Shown piece by piece: positions 14,955-25,908 of a stretch of DNA of 64,000 nucleotides. The stretch is from Megalopta genalis (taxonomy: Eukaryota; Arthropoda; Insecta; Hymenoptera; Halictidae), in the NCBI RefSeq assembly GCF_051020955.1, contig NW_027476270.1:124001-188000 (forward strand), given 5' to 3'. Numbering within the stretch: position 1 is the first letter of the stretch; every line of letters begins with the position of its first letter. The notes under the pieces were generated by a model that made no database searches, was not told where the DNA came from, and saw nothing but the letters and a program-made list of their open reading frames with translations. Made by a program: the position numbers and the translations under genes.

Positions 14955-16243
14955 TTGTTTCGCAACAATATGAAGCTAAACCACGTGTTTCGCATGAATT
15001 TGAAGCTAAATGATGTGTTTCGCATAGACTCGAAGCTAACTCGTTTGTTTCGCCTGCATTTGAAGCTATATCACTTCTATCGCAGATATCTGAAGCTAAA
15101 TCATTCGTATGGCATCGATTTGAAGCTAAGCCTTCTACTTCGCATTGATTTGAAGCTAAATCGTGTGTTTCGCTTGGATTTTAAACTAACTCGTTTGTTT
15201 CGCATGCAGTTGAAGCTAAATCGTGTTTATCACAAGTATCTGAATCTAAGCCACTTGTTTCGCATGCATATGAAGCTAAACCATGTGCTTCGCATTGATT
15301 TGAAGCTAAATCATGTGTTCCGCATGGATTTAAAGCTAACTCGTTTGTTTTGCCTACATTTGAAGGTATATCGTTTATATCGCAAGTATTTGAAGCTAAA
15401 TCATTTGTTTCGTATGAATTTTAAGCTAAATCATGTGTTTCGCATGGAATTGAAGCTACCTGGTTTGTTTCGCCTGCATTAGAAGCTATATCATTTACGT
15501 CGCAAGTATTTGAAGCTAAATCATTTGTTTCGCATGGATTTAAAGTTAAGCCATCTACTTCGCATTGATTTGAAACTAAATCATCTGTTTCGCTTGGATT
15601 TGAAGCTAACTCGTTTGTTTCGCCTGCATTTGAAGCTTTATCAATTATATCGCAAGTATTTGAAGCTAAACGATTTGTTTCGCATGGCTTTGAGGATAAG
15701 CCTTCTACTTCGCATTGATTTGAAAATAAACCATGTGTTTCGCTTGGATTTGAAGCTAACTGGTTTGTTTCGCCTGCATTTGAGGCTATATCATTTATAT
15801 CGCTAGTATGTGAAGCTAAATCATTTGTTTCGCATGGCTTTGAAGCTAACTCGTTTGTTTCGCCTGCATTGAAGCTATATCAAATCTATCGCAAGCATTT
15901 GAAGCTAAATCATTTGTGTCGCATGGATTTGAAGCTAAGCCTTCGACTTCGCATTGATTTGGAACTAAATCATGTGTTTCGCTTGGATTTGTAGCTAAGT
16001 TGTTTGTTTCGCATGCATTTGAAGCTAAATCAATCATAAAGCAACTATTTGAAGCAGAATCATTTGTGTCGCATGGCTTTGAGGATAAGCCTTCTACTTC
16101 GCATTAATTTGAAGGTAAGTCATGTGTTTCGCTTGGATTTGATGCTACGTCTACTACTTCGCATTGATTTGAAACTAAATCATGTGTTTCGCATGGATTT
16201 GAAGCTAACTCATGTGTTTCGCATGGATGTGAAACTAACTCGA
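14955..16243. repeat. Left-arm higher-order block, second family, copy 2
   Basis: Matches 6,445-7,733 in monomer order and length. Small differences include CATTAGAAG for CATTTGAAG at about 15,478, which closes the plus-strand open frame there. That mutation therefore postdates the duplication. Confidence 0.8.
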
Positions 16244-19151
16244 TGTTTCGCCTGCATTTGAAGCTAAATCATGTTTATCACAAGTACCTGAATCTAAACC
16301 ATTTGTTTCGCAAGAATATGAAGCTAAACCATGTGTTTCGCATGAATTTGAAGCTAAGTCATGTGTTTCGCACAGATTTTAAGCTAACTCGTTTGTTTCG
16401 CCTACATTTGAAGCTATATCAATTATATCGCAAGTATTTGAAGCTAAATCATTTGTGTTGCATGGCTTTGAAGCTAAGCCTTCTACTTCGCATTGATTTG
16501 AAGCTAAATCATGTGTTGCGCACAGATTTGAAGCTAACTCGTTCGTTTCACCTGCATTTGATGCTATATCAATTATATCGCAAGTATTTGAAGCTAAATC
16601 ATTTGTGTTGCATGGCTTTGAATATAAGCCTTCCACTTTGCATTAATTTGAAGGTAAATCATGTGTTTCGCTTGGATTTGAAGCTAAGCCTTCTGCTTCG
16701 CATTGATTTGGAACTAAATCATGCGTTTCACTTGGATTTGAAGCTAACTCGTTTGTTTCGCCTTTATTTGAAGCTATATCATTTATATCGTAAGTATGTG
16801 AAGCTAAATCATTTGTTTCGCATGGATTTGAACCTAAGCCTTCTGCTTCGCATTGATTTGAAACTAAACCTTCTGCTTCGCATTGATTTGAAACTAAATC
16901 ATGTGTTTCGCATGGATTTGAAGCTACTCCTTCTACTTCACATTGATTTGAAGCAAAATCATGTGTTTCGCACAGATTTGAAGCTAACTTGTTTGTTTCG
17001 GCTGCATTTGAAGCTATATCAATTATATCGCAAGTATTTGAAGCTAAATCATTTGTGTCGCATGGCTTTGAAGATGAGCCTTCTGCTATGCATTAATTTG
17101 AAGGTAAATCATGTGTTTCGCATGGATTTGAAGGTAACTCGTTTGTTTCGCCTGCATTTGAAGCTATATCAATTATATCGCAAGTATTTGAAGCTAAATC
17201 ATTTGTGTTGCATGGCTTTGAAGCTAACTCGTTTGTTTCGCCTGCATTGAAGCTATATCACTTCTATCGCAAGTATTTGAAGCTAAATCATTTGTGTCGC
17301 ATGGATTTGAAGCTAAGCCTTCTACTTTGCATTGATTTGAAACTAAATCATCTGTTTCGCTTGGATTTGAAGCTAACTCGTTTGTTTCGCCTGCATTTGA
17401 GGCTATATCATTTATATCGCTAGTATGTGAAGCTAAATCATTTGTTTCGCATGGATATGAAGCTATGTCTACTACTTCGCATTGATTTGAAACTAAATCA
17501 TGTGTTTCGCACAGATTTGAAGCTAACTCGTTTGTTTCGCCTGCATTTGATGCTATATCATTTATATCGCAAGTATTTAAAGCTAAATCATTTGTGTCGC
17601 ATGGCTTTGAAGCTAAGCCTTCTACTTCGCATTGATTTGAAGCTAAATCATGTGTTTCGCACAGATTTGAAGCTAACTCGTTTGTTTCGCCTGCATTTGA
17701 TGCTATATCAATTATATCGCAAGTATTTGAAGCTAAATCATTTGTGTTGCATGGCTTTGAATATAAGCCTTCCACTTTGCATTAATTTGAAGGTAAATCA
17801 TGTGTTTCGCTTGGATTTGAAGCTAAGCCTTCTACTTCGCATTGATTTGGAACTAAATCATGTGTTTCACTTGGATTTGAAGCTAACTCGTTTGTTTCGC
17901 ATGCATTTGAAGCTATATCAATTATATCGCAAGTATTTGAAGCTAAATCATTTGTGTCGCATGGCTTTGAGGATAAGCCTTCTACTTCGCATTAATTTGA
18001 AGGTAAATCATGTATTTCGCTTGGATTTGAAGCTAACTCGTTTGTTTCGCCTGCATTTGAAGCTATATCATTTATATCGCAAGTATGTGAAACTAAATCA
18101 TTTGTTTCGCATGGATTTGAAGCTAAGCCTTTTGCTTCGCATTGATTTGAAGCTAAGCCTTCTGCTTCGCATTGATTTGAAACTAAATCATGTGTTTCGC
18201 ATGGATTTGAAGCTAAGACTTCTACTTCACATTGATTTGAAACTAAATCATGTGGTTCGCATGGATTTGAAGCTAAACCATGTGTTTCGCACAGATTTGA
18301 AGCTAACTCGTTCGTTTCGCCTGCATTTGAAGCTTTATCAATTATATCGCAAGTATTTGAAGCTAAACGATTTCTGTCGCCTGGCTTTGAGGATAAGCCT
18401 TCTAATTCGCATTGATTTGAAACTAAACCATGTGTTTCGTTTGGATTTGAAGCTAACTCGTTTGCTTCGCCTGCATTTGAAGCTAAATCAATCATATCGC
18501 AAGTATTTGAAGCAGAATCATTTGTGTCGCATGGCTTTGAGGATAAGCCTTCTAATTCGCATTAATTTGAAGGTAAATCATGTATTTCGCCTGGATTTGA
18601 AGCTAACTCGTTTGTTTCGCCTGCATTTGAGGCTATATCATTTATATCGCTAGTATGTGAAGCTAAATCATTTGTGTCGCATGGCTTTGAAGCTAAGCCT
18701 TCTACTTCGCATTGATTTGAAGCTAAATCATGTGTTTCGCACAGATTTGAAACTAACTCGTTTGTTTCGCCTGCATTTGATGCTATATCAATTATATCGC
18801 AAGTATTTGAAGCTAAATCATTTGTGTTGCATGGCTTTGAATATAAGCCTTCCACTTTGCATTAATTTGAAGGTAAATCATGTGTTTCGCTTGGATTTGA
18901 AGCTAAGCCACCTACTTCGCATTGATTTGAAGCTAAATCATGTGTCTCGCTTGGTTTTAAATCTAACTCGTTTGTTTCGCATGCGGTTGAAGCTAAATCA
19001 TATTTATCTCAAGTATATGAAGCTGAACCATTTGTTTCGCAAGAATATGAAGCTAAACCATGTGTTTCGCTTGGATTTGAAGCTAAATCATGTGTTTCCC
19101 ATGGATTTGAAACTAACTCGTTTGTTTCGCCTGCATTTGAAGCTAAATCAT

Positions 19152-19588
19152 GTTTATCACAAGTATCTGAAGCTAAACCACTTGTTTCGCAAGCATATGA
19201 AGCTAAACCACGTGTTTCGCATGAATTTGAAGCTAAATCATGTGTTTCGCATAGACTTGAAGCTAACTCGTTTGTTTCGCCTGCATTTGAAGCTATATCA
19301 CTTCTATCGCAGGTATTTGAAGCTAAATCATTCGTATGGCATCGATTTGAAGCTAAGCCTTCTACTTCGCATTGATTTGAAGCTAAATCGTTTGTTTCGC
19401 ATGGATTTTAAACTAACTGGTTTGTTTCGCATGCAGTTGAAGCTAAATCATGTTTATCACAAGTATCTGAAGCTAAACCACTTGTTTCGCAAGTATATGA
19501 AGCTAAACCATGTGGTTCGCATTGATTTGAAGCTAAATCTTGTGTTCCGAATGGATCTGAAGCTAACTCGTTTGTTTTGCCTGCATTT
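19152..19588. repeat. Copy of the window's first 437 bp
   Basis: This stretch repeats positions 1-437 with only a few substitutions (offset 19,151). The first ~220 bp occur a third time from 32,583. The block carries the TTTATCACAAGT and AAACCACGTG monomers in the same order each time. Confidence 0.75.
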
Positions 19589-21172
19589 GATGTTATATCA
19601 TTTATAACGCAAGTATTTGAAACTAAATAATTTGTTTCGCAAGTATTTGAAGAAATATCATTTGTTTCGCATGGATTTGAAGCTACCTCATTTATTTCGC
19701 CTGCAGTTGAATCTATATCACTTATATCGCAAGTATTTGAAGCTAAATCACTTATATCGCAAGTATTTGAAGCTAAATCATTTGTTCCGCATGGATTTGA
19801 AGCTACGCCTTCTACTTTGCATTGAGTTTTAGCTAAATCATGTGTGTCGCATGGATTTGATGCTAACTCGTTTGTTTCGCATGGCATTTGAAGCTGTATC
19901 ACTTATATTCGCAAGTATTTGAAGCTAAGTCATTTGTTTCGCATGGATATGAAGCTAAGCCATCTACTTCGCATTGATTTGAAACTAAATCATGTGTTTC
20001 GCTTGGATTTGAAGCTAACTCGTTTGTTTCGCCTGCAGTTGAATCTATATCACTTATATCGCAAGTATTTGAAGCTAAATCATTTGTTCCGCATGGGTTT
20101 GAGGCTACGCCTTCTACTTCGCATTGATTTTTAGCTAAATCATGTGTTTCGCATGGATTTGATGCTAACTCGTTTGTTTCGCATGCATTTAAAGCAGTAT
20201 CACTTATATTCGCAAGTATTTGAAGCTAAGTCATTTGTTTCGCATGGATATGAAGCTAAGCCACCTACTTCGCATTGATTTGAAGCTAAATCATGTGTCT
20301 CGCTTGGTTTTAAAGCTAACTCGTTTGTTTCGCATGCGGTTGAAGCTAAATCATGTTTATCACAAGTATATGAAGCTAAACCATTTGTTTCGCAAGAATA
20401 TGAAGCTAAACCATGCGTTTCGCCTGCATTTGAAGCTATATCAATTATATCGCAAGTATTTGAAGCTAAATCATTTGTGTTGCATGGCTTTGAATATAAG
20501 CCTTCCACTTTGCATTAATTTGAAGGAAAATCATGTGTTTCGCTTGGATTTGAAGCTAAGCCTTCTACTTCGCATTGATTTGGAAGTAAATCATGTGTTT
20601 CACTTGGATTTGAAGCTAACTCGTTTGCTTCGCATGCATTTGAAGCTATATCAATTATATCGCAAGTATTTGTAGCTAATTCATTTGTGTCGCATGGCTT
20701 TGAGGATAAGCCTTCTACTTCGCATTAATTTGAAGGTAAATCATGTATTTTGCTTGGATTTGAAGCTAACTCGTTTGTTTCGCCTGCATTTGAAGCTATA
20801 TCATTTATATCGCAAGTATGTGAAACTAAATCATTTGTTTCGCATGGATTTGAAGCTAAGTCTTCTGCTTCGCATTGATTTGAAGCTAAGCCTTCTGCTT
20901 CGCATTGATTTGAAACTGAATCATGTGTTTCGCATGGATTTGAAGCTAAGCCTTCTACTTCACATTGATTTGGAACTAAATCATGTGGTTCGCATGGATT
21001 TGAAGCTAAACCATGTGTTTCGCACAGATTTGAAGCTAACTCGTTTGTTTCGCCTGCATTTGATGCTATATCATTTATATCGCAAGTATTTAAAGCTAAA
21101 TCATTTGTGTCGCATGGCTTTGCAGATAAGCCTTCCACTTTGCATTAATTTGAAGGTAAATCATGTTTTCGC

Positions 21173-21880
21173 TTGGATTTGAAGCTAAGCCTTCTACTTT
21201 GCATTGATTTGGAACTAAATCATGTGTTTCGCTTGGATTTGAAGCTAACTCGTTTGTTTCGCCTGCATTTGAAGCTATATCATTTATATCGCAAGTATCT
21301 GAACCTAAACCATTTGTTTCGCAAGAATATGAAGCTAAACCATGTGTTTCGCATGAATTTGAAGATAAATCATGTGTTTTGCATGGATTTGAAGCTAACT
21401 CGTTTGTTTCGCCTGCATTTGAAGCTATTTCAATTATATCTCAAGTAGATGAAGGTAACTCAAATATTTCGCATGGATTTGAAGCTAAGCTATCAACTTC
21501 GCAGTGATTGGAAGCTAAATCAAGTGTTTCGCACAGATTTGAAGCTAACTCGTTTGTTTCGCCCTTATTTGAAGCTATATCATTTATATCGCAAGTCTGT
21601 GAAGCTAAATCATTTGTTTCGCATGGAGTTGAATCTAAGGCTTCTACTTGGCATTGATTTGACACTAAATCATGTGTTTCGCACAGATTTGAAGCTAACT
21701 CGTTTGTTTCGCCTGCATTTGAAGCTATATTAATTATATCGCAAGTATTTGAAGCTAAATCATTTGTGTCGCATGGCTTTGAGGATAAGCCTTCTACTTC
21801 GCATTAATTTCAAGGTAAAGCATGTGTTTCGCATGGATTTGAAGCTAAGCCTTCTACTTCACATTGATTTGAAACTAAAC
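21173..21880. repeat. Middle higher-order block, copy 1 (adjoins retroelement fragment)
   Basis: Block beginning with a GCTTGGATTTGAAGC monomer after a one-base-short CATGTTTTCGC monomer. It recurs from 24,779 (offset 3,606), from 27,473 (further offset 2,694) and, as a shorter piece, from 33,281. It shares unusual monomers such as CTCAAGTAGATGAAGG and GCAGTGATTGGAAG. Copies 1 and 2 lead into a GC-rich retroelement fragment; copy 3 does not. Confidence 0.8.
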
Positions 21881-22356
21881 TTTTTTTTAACGTGGGGGAA
21901 ATCTGCAGGTCAGACACCCCCGCTCCGCCCGAAGGGCTGTGGGGGGGTAGTGCGGGGTTCGACCCGCTAAAACCCCCACGGCGGCCTAGGGCGCTGGCGA
22001 TTAACGGGGGAGCCACGGGAACACTTCAAGAACACGACCGCAGCTCCCCCTCGCCTGGCCGGCCACCAGGATGGAGCGGTGGCCGGCCGCGTCCCGGGGG
22101 GAGATTAATCCTCCCCCCCATGAATCATCTTGATTCGGCGGTGCGGGGGACCGCACCCCACACCGCCTCTTCACGATGGCCGCACCAGCGGCCGTCGGGG
22201 GCGACGGTTTTGTCGCCCCCACTTTAAAATAGGGCATCCTCGGTTGGCGGGCGGCGGGCAATTAAACCGGCATGGTCCGGTACACCCGCCGCCCGCCTAG
22301 TATCAGCTACTCGGGGGGGGGGGGCTCTAGGCGTGGGCGCACACGCCGCACCCCCC
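21881..22356 (-). mobile_element. GC-rich non-LTR-type retroelement fragment, copy 1
   Basis: Abrupt change from AT-rich satellite to about 470 bp of strongly GC-rich, non-repetitive sequence. It starts with a run of 8 T, which is a poly-A tail on the minus strand, so the element's 3' end lies to the left. The body (21,889-22,356) matches the copy at 25,424-25,893 throughout, apart from homopolymer lengths (12 versus 14 G near 22,313; 8 versus 20 T). It contains several perfect hairpins and no recognisable protein domain. The right junction (CCCCCC then GGATAAGCC) is the same as in the other copy, but the left flank is different and carries no target duplication. It is therefore best read as a segmental copy of the other insertion. 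Assignment to a clade (R1/R2-like, other LINE 3' end, or SINE) is not possible by eye. Confidence 0.75.
22057..22088. other. Perfect 11-bp hairpin in retroelement fragment
   Basis: GGCCGGCCACC at 22,057-22,067 is the exact reverse complement of GGTGGCCGGCC at 22,078-22,088, with a 10-base loop. Other perfect stems in the same element are 22,140-22,157 (7 bp, 4-base loop), 22,197-22,220 (9 bp, 6-base loop) and 22,246-22,297 (13 bp, enclosing a further ACCGG/CCGGT pairing). The RNA would be highly structured. Confidence 0.8.
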
Positions 22357-25300
22357 GGATAAGCCTTCTACTTCGCATTAATTTGAAGGTAAATCATGTG
22401 TTTCGCTTGGATTTGAAGCTAACTCGTTTGTTTCGCCTGCATTTGAAGCTATATCATTTATATCGCAAGTATGTGGAACTGAATCATTTGTTTCGCATGG
22501 ATTTGAAGCTAAGCCTTCTGATTCGCATTGATTTGAAACTAAATCATGTGTTTCGCATGGACTTGAAGCTAAGCCTTCTACTTCACATTGATTTGCAACT
22601 AAATCATGTGTTTCGCATGGATTTGAAGCTAAGCCTTCTACTTCACATTGATTTGAAACTAAATCATGTGGTTCGCATGGATTTGAAGCTAAACCATGTG
22701 TTTCGCACAGATTTGAAGCTAACTCGTTTGTTTCGCCTACATTTGAAGCTATATCATTTATATCGCAAGTATCTGAACCTAAACCATTTGTTTCGCAAGA
22801 ATATGAAGCTAAACCATGTGTTTCGCATGAATTTGAAGATAAATCATGTGTTTTGCATGGATTTGAAGCTAACTCGTTTGTTTCGCCTGCATTTGTAGCT
22901 ATTTCAATTATATCTCAAGTAGATGAAGGTAACACAAATATTTCGCATGGATTTGAAGCTAAGCTTTCAACTTCGCAGTGATTGGAAGCTAAATCATGTG
23001 TTTCGCACAGATTTGAAGCTAACTCGTTTGTTTCGCCTGCATTTGAAGCTATATTAATTATATCGCAAGTATTTGAAGCTAAATCATTTGTGTCGCATGG
23101 CTTTGAGGATAAGCATTCTACTTTGCATTGAGTTTTAGCTAAATCATGTGTGTCGCATGGATTTGATGCTAACTCGTTTGTTTCGCATGGCATTTGATGC
23201 TGTATCACTTATATTCGCAAGTATTTGAAGCTAAGTCATTTGTTTCGCATGGATATGAAGCTAAGCCATCTACTTCGCATTGATTTGAAACTAAATCATG
23301 TGTTTCGCTTGGATTTGAAGCTAACTCGTTTGTTTCGCATGCATTTAAAGCAGTATCACTTATATTCGCAAGTATTTGAAGCTAAGTCATTTGTTTCGCA
23401 AGAATATGAAGCTAAACCATGTGTTTCGCCTGCATTTGAAGCTATATCAATTATAACGCAAGAATTTGAAGCTAAATCATCTGTGTCGCATGGCGTTGAA
23501 GATAAGCCTTCTACTTTGCATTAATTTGAAGGTAAAACATGTGTTTCGCTTGGATTTGAAGGTAACTCGTTTGTTTCGCCTACATTTGAAGCTAAATCAT
23601 GTTTATCACAATTATCTGAATCTAAACCATTTGTTTCGCAAGAATATGAAGCTAAACCATGTGTTTCGCATGAATTTGAAGCTAAATCATGTATTTCGCA
23701 CAGATTTGAAGCCAACTCGTTTGTTACGCCTGCATTTGAAGCTATATCAATTATATCGCAAGTATTTGAAGCTAAATCATTTGTGTTGCATGGCATTGAA
23801 GCTAAGCCTTCTACTTCGCATTGATTCGAAGCTAAATCATGTGTTTCGCACAGATTTGAAGCTAACTCGTTTGTTTCGCCTGCATTTGATGCTATATCAT
23901 TTATATCGTAAGTATTTAAAGCTAAATCATTTGTGTCGCATGGCTTTGAAGCTAAGCCTACTATTTCGCATTGATTTGAAGCTAAATCATGTGTTTCGCA
24001 CAGATTTGAAGCTAACTCGTTTGTTTCGCCTGCATTTGATGCTATATCAATTATATCGCAAGTATTTGAAGCTAAATCATTTGTGTTGCATGGCTTTGAA
24101 TATAAGCCTTCCACTTTGCATTAATTTGAAGGAAAATCATGTGTTTCGCTTGGATTTGAAGCTAAGCCTTCTACTTCGCATTGATTTGGAACTAAATCAT
24201 GTGTTTCACTTGGATTTGAAGCTAACTCGTTTGCTTCGCATGCATTCGAAGCTATATCAATTATATCGCAAGTATTTGAAGCTAATTCATTTGTGTCGCA
24301 TGGCTTTGAGGATAAGCCTTCTACTTCGCATTAATTTGAAGGTAAATCATGTATTTCGCTTGGATTTGAAGCTAACTCGTTTGTTTCGCCTGCATTTGAA
24401 GCTATATCATTTATATCGCAAGTATGTGAAACTAAATCATTTGTTTCGCATGGATTTGAAGCTAAGCCTTATGCTTCGCATTGATTTGAAGCTAAGCCTT
24501 CTGCTTCGCATTGATTTGAAACTAAATCATGTGTTTCGCATGGATTTGAAGCTAAGCCTTCTACTTCACATTGATTTGAAACTAAATCATGTGGTTCGCA
24601 TGGATTTGAAGCTAAACCATGTGTTTCGCACAGATTTGAAGCTAACTCGTTTGTTTCGCCTGCATTTGATGCTATATCATTTATATCGCAAGTATTTAAA
24701 GCTAAATCATTTGTGTCGCATGGCTTTGCAGATAAGCCTTCCACTTTGCATTAATTTGAAGGTAAATCATGTTTTCGCTTGGATTTGAAGCTAAGCCTTC
24801 TACTTTGCATTGATTTGGAACTAAATCATGTGTTTCGCTTGGATTTGAAGCTATCTCGTTTGTTTCGCCTGCATTTGAAGCTATATCATTTATATCGCAA
24901 GTATCTGAACCTAAACCATTTGTTTCGCAAGAATATGAAGCTAAACCATGTGTTTCGCATGAATTTGACGATAAATCATGTGTTTTGCATGGATTTGAAG
25001 CTAACTCGTTTGTTTCGCCTGCATTTGAAGCTATTTCAATTATATCTCAAGTAGATGAAGGTAACTCAAATATTTCGCATGGATTTGAAGCTAAGCTTTC
25101 AACTTCGCAGTGATTGGAAGCTAAATCATGTGTTTCGCACAGATTTGAATCTAACTCGTTTGTTTCGCCCTTATTTGAAGCTATACCATTTATATCGCAA
25201 GTCTGTGAAGCTAAATCATTTGTTTCGCATGGAGTTGAAGCTAAGGCTTCTACTTCGCATTGATTTGAAACCAAAACATGTGTTTCGCTTGGATTTGAAG

Positions 25301-25403
25301 CTAACTCGTTCATTTCGCCTGGATTTGAAGCTTTATCAATTTTATCGCAAGTATTTGATGCTAAACGATTTGTGTCGCATGGCTTTGAGGATAAGCCTTC
25401 TAC
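22357..25403. repeat. 30-bp satellite array, segment B
   Basis: Same satellite family between the two retroelement fragments. Its first few hundred bases match those following the second fragment at 25,894, including the diagnostic GTATGTGGAACTGAATC and CCTTCTGATTCGC variants. The segment therefore begins with flank DNA that was copied together with the retroelement. No gene is seen. Confidence 0.93.
25389..25403. repeat. Target-site duplication, left copy
   Basis: GGATAAGCCTTCTAC directly before the poly-T run; the same 15 bases follow the element at 25,894-25,908. The following TT may also belong to the duplication, but it cannot be separated from the poly-T. A duplication of about 15-17 bp with a poly-A tail is the usual mark of target-primed reverse transcription. 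Confidence 0.85.
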
Positions 25404-25893
25404 TTTTTTTTTTTTTTTTTTTTAACGTGGGGGAAATCTGCAGGTCAGACACCCCCGCTCCGCCCGAAGGGCTGTGGGGGGGTAGTGCGGGGTTCGACCC
25501 GCTAAAACCCCCACGGCGGCCTAGGGCGCTGGCGATTAACGGGGGAGCCACGGGAACACTTCAAGAACACGACCGCAGCTCCCCCTCGCCTGGCCGGCCA
25601 CCAGGATGGAGCGGTGGCCGGCCGCGTCCCGGGGGGAGATTAATCCTCCCCCCCATGAATCATCTTGATTCGGCGGTGCGGGGGACCGCACCCCACACCG
25701 CCTCTTCACGATGGCCGCACCAGCGGCCGTCGGGGGCGACGGTTTTGTCGCCCCCACTTTAAAATAGGGCATCCTCGGTTGGCGGGCGGCGGGCAATTAA
25801 ACCGGCATGGTCCGGTACACCCGCCGCCCGCCTAGTATCAGCTACTCGGGGGGGGGGGGGGCTCTAGGCGTGGGCGCACACGCCGCACCCCCC
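25404..25893 (-). mobile_element. GC-rich non-LTR-type retroelement fragment, copy 2 (original insertion)
   Basis: About 490 bp including 20 T on the left (a minus-strand poly-A tail), followed by AACGTGGGGG and ending in a CCCCCC run. It is flanked on both sides by the 15-bp direct repeat GGATAAGCCTTCTAC, so this copy is a genuine insertion into the satellite. It has no open frame with a recognisable domain. It could be a heavily 5'-truncated LINE made mostly of 3' untranslated region, or a short non-autonomous element. Its body matches copy 1 throughout, which implies a very recent copying event between the two loci. A related satellite block near 28,390 lacks the insertion. Confidence 0.82.
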
Positions 25894-25908
25894 GGATAAG
25901 CCTTCTAC
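25894..25908. repeat. Target-site duplication, right copy
   Basis: Second copy of GGATAAGCCTTCTAC, immediately after the element, continuing into normal satellite (TTCGCATTAATTTG). Confidence 0.85.

Larger units (their letters stand above)
1..21880. repeat. 30-bp satellite array, segment A
   Basis: Continuous tandem repeat with a 30-bp period that starts before the window edge. Each unit begins with a nearly invariant TTTGAAGCTA block and has TTTCGCATGG-like sequence in its second half. The middle (positions 11-21) and the end (26-29) vary among about eight recurring subtypes. Occasional one-base indels shift the register, for example CATTGAAG in place of CATTTGAAG near 675, 1,063, 7,360 and 7,987. 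Large blocks within the segment are near-identical copies of each other, so the segment grew by repeated kb-scale duplication. No non-satellite gene was seen in it. The long open frames here come from the repeat itself. Confidence 0.96.

Noticed and set aside
17992..18495. Minus-strand frame with Cys-containing decapeptides (PCETHDLASN type) as a secreted repeat protein
   Set aside because: No signal peptide or unique terminal region is visible, and it is closed wherever the common CATTAATTTG monomer occurs. It is mentioned as a testable finding only.
1..21880. CENP-B box in the monomer (TTCG followed by A)
   Set aside because: The TTCGCATGGA region lacks the CGGG half and the A spacing of the CENP-B consensus.
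21953..21968. tRNA-like B box (GGGGTTCGACCCG) suggesting a tRNA-derived SINE
   Set aside because: It is on the strand opposite to the poly-A tail, nearly palindromic, and no matching A box at proper spacing was found.
21892..22261. Overlapping 86- to 111-codon open frames in the GC-rich fragment
   Set aside because: GC-rich DNA is poor in stops; the translations are low-complexity Pro/Gly/Arg with no domain, and both strands are equally open.
23466..24788. Long repeat-derived open frames (up to 440-520 codons) as genes encoding KLNH/FRMD repeat proteins
   Set aside because: They follow from a stop-free 30-bp unit, start at arbitrary codons, end at random substitutions or one-base indels, overlap open frames on the other strand, and subtype differences show no third-position bias.
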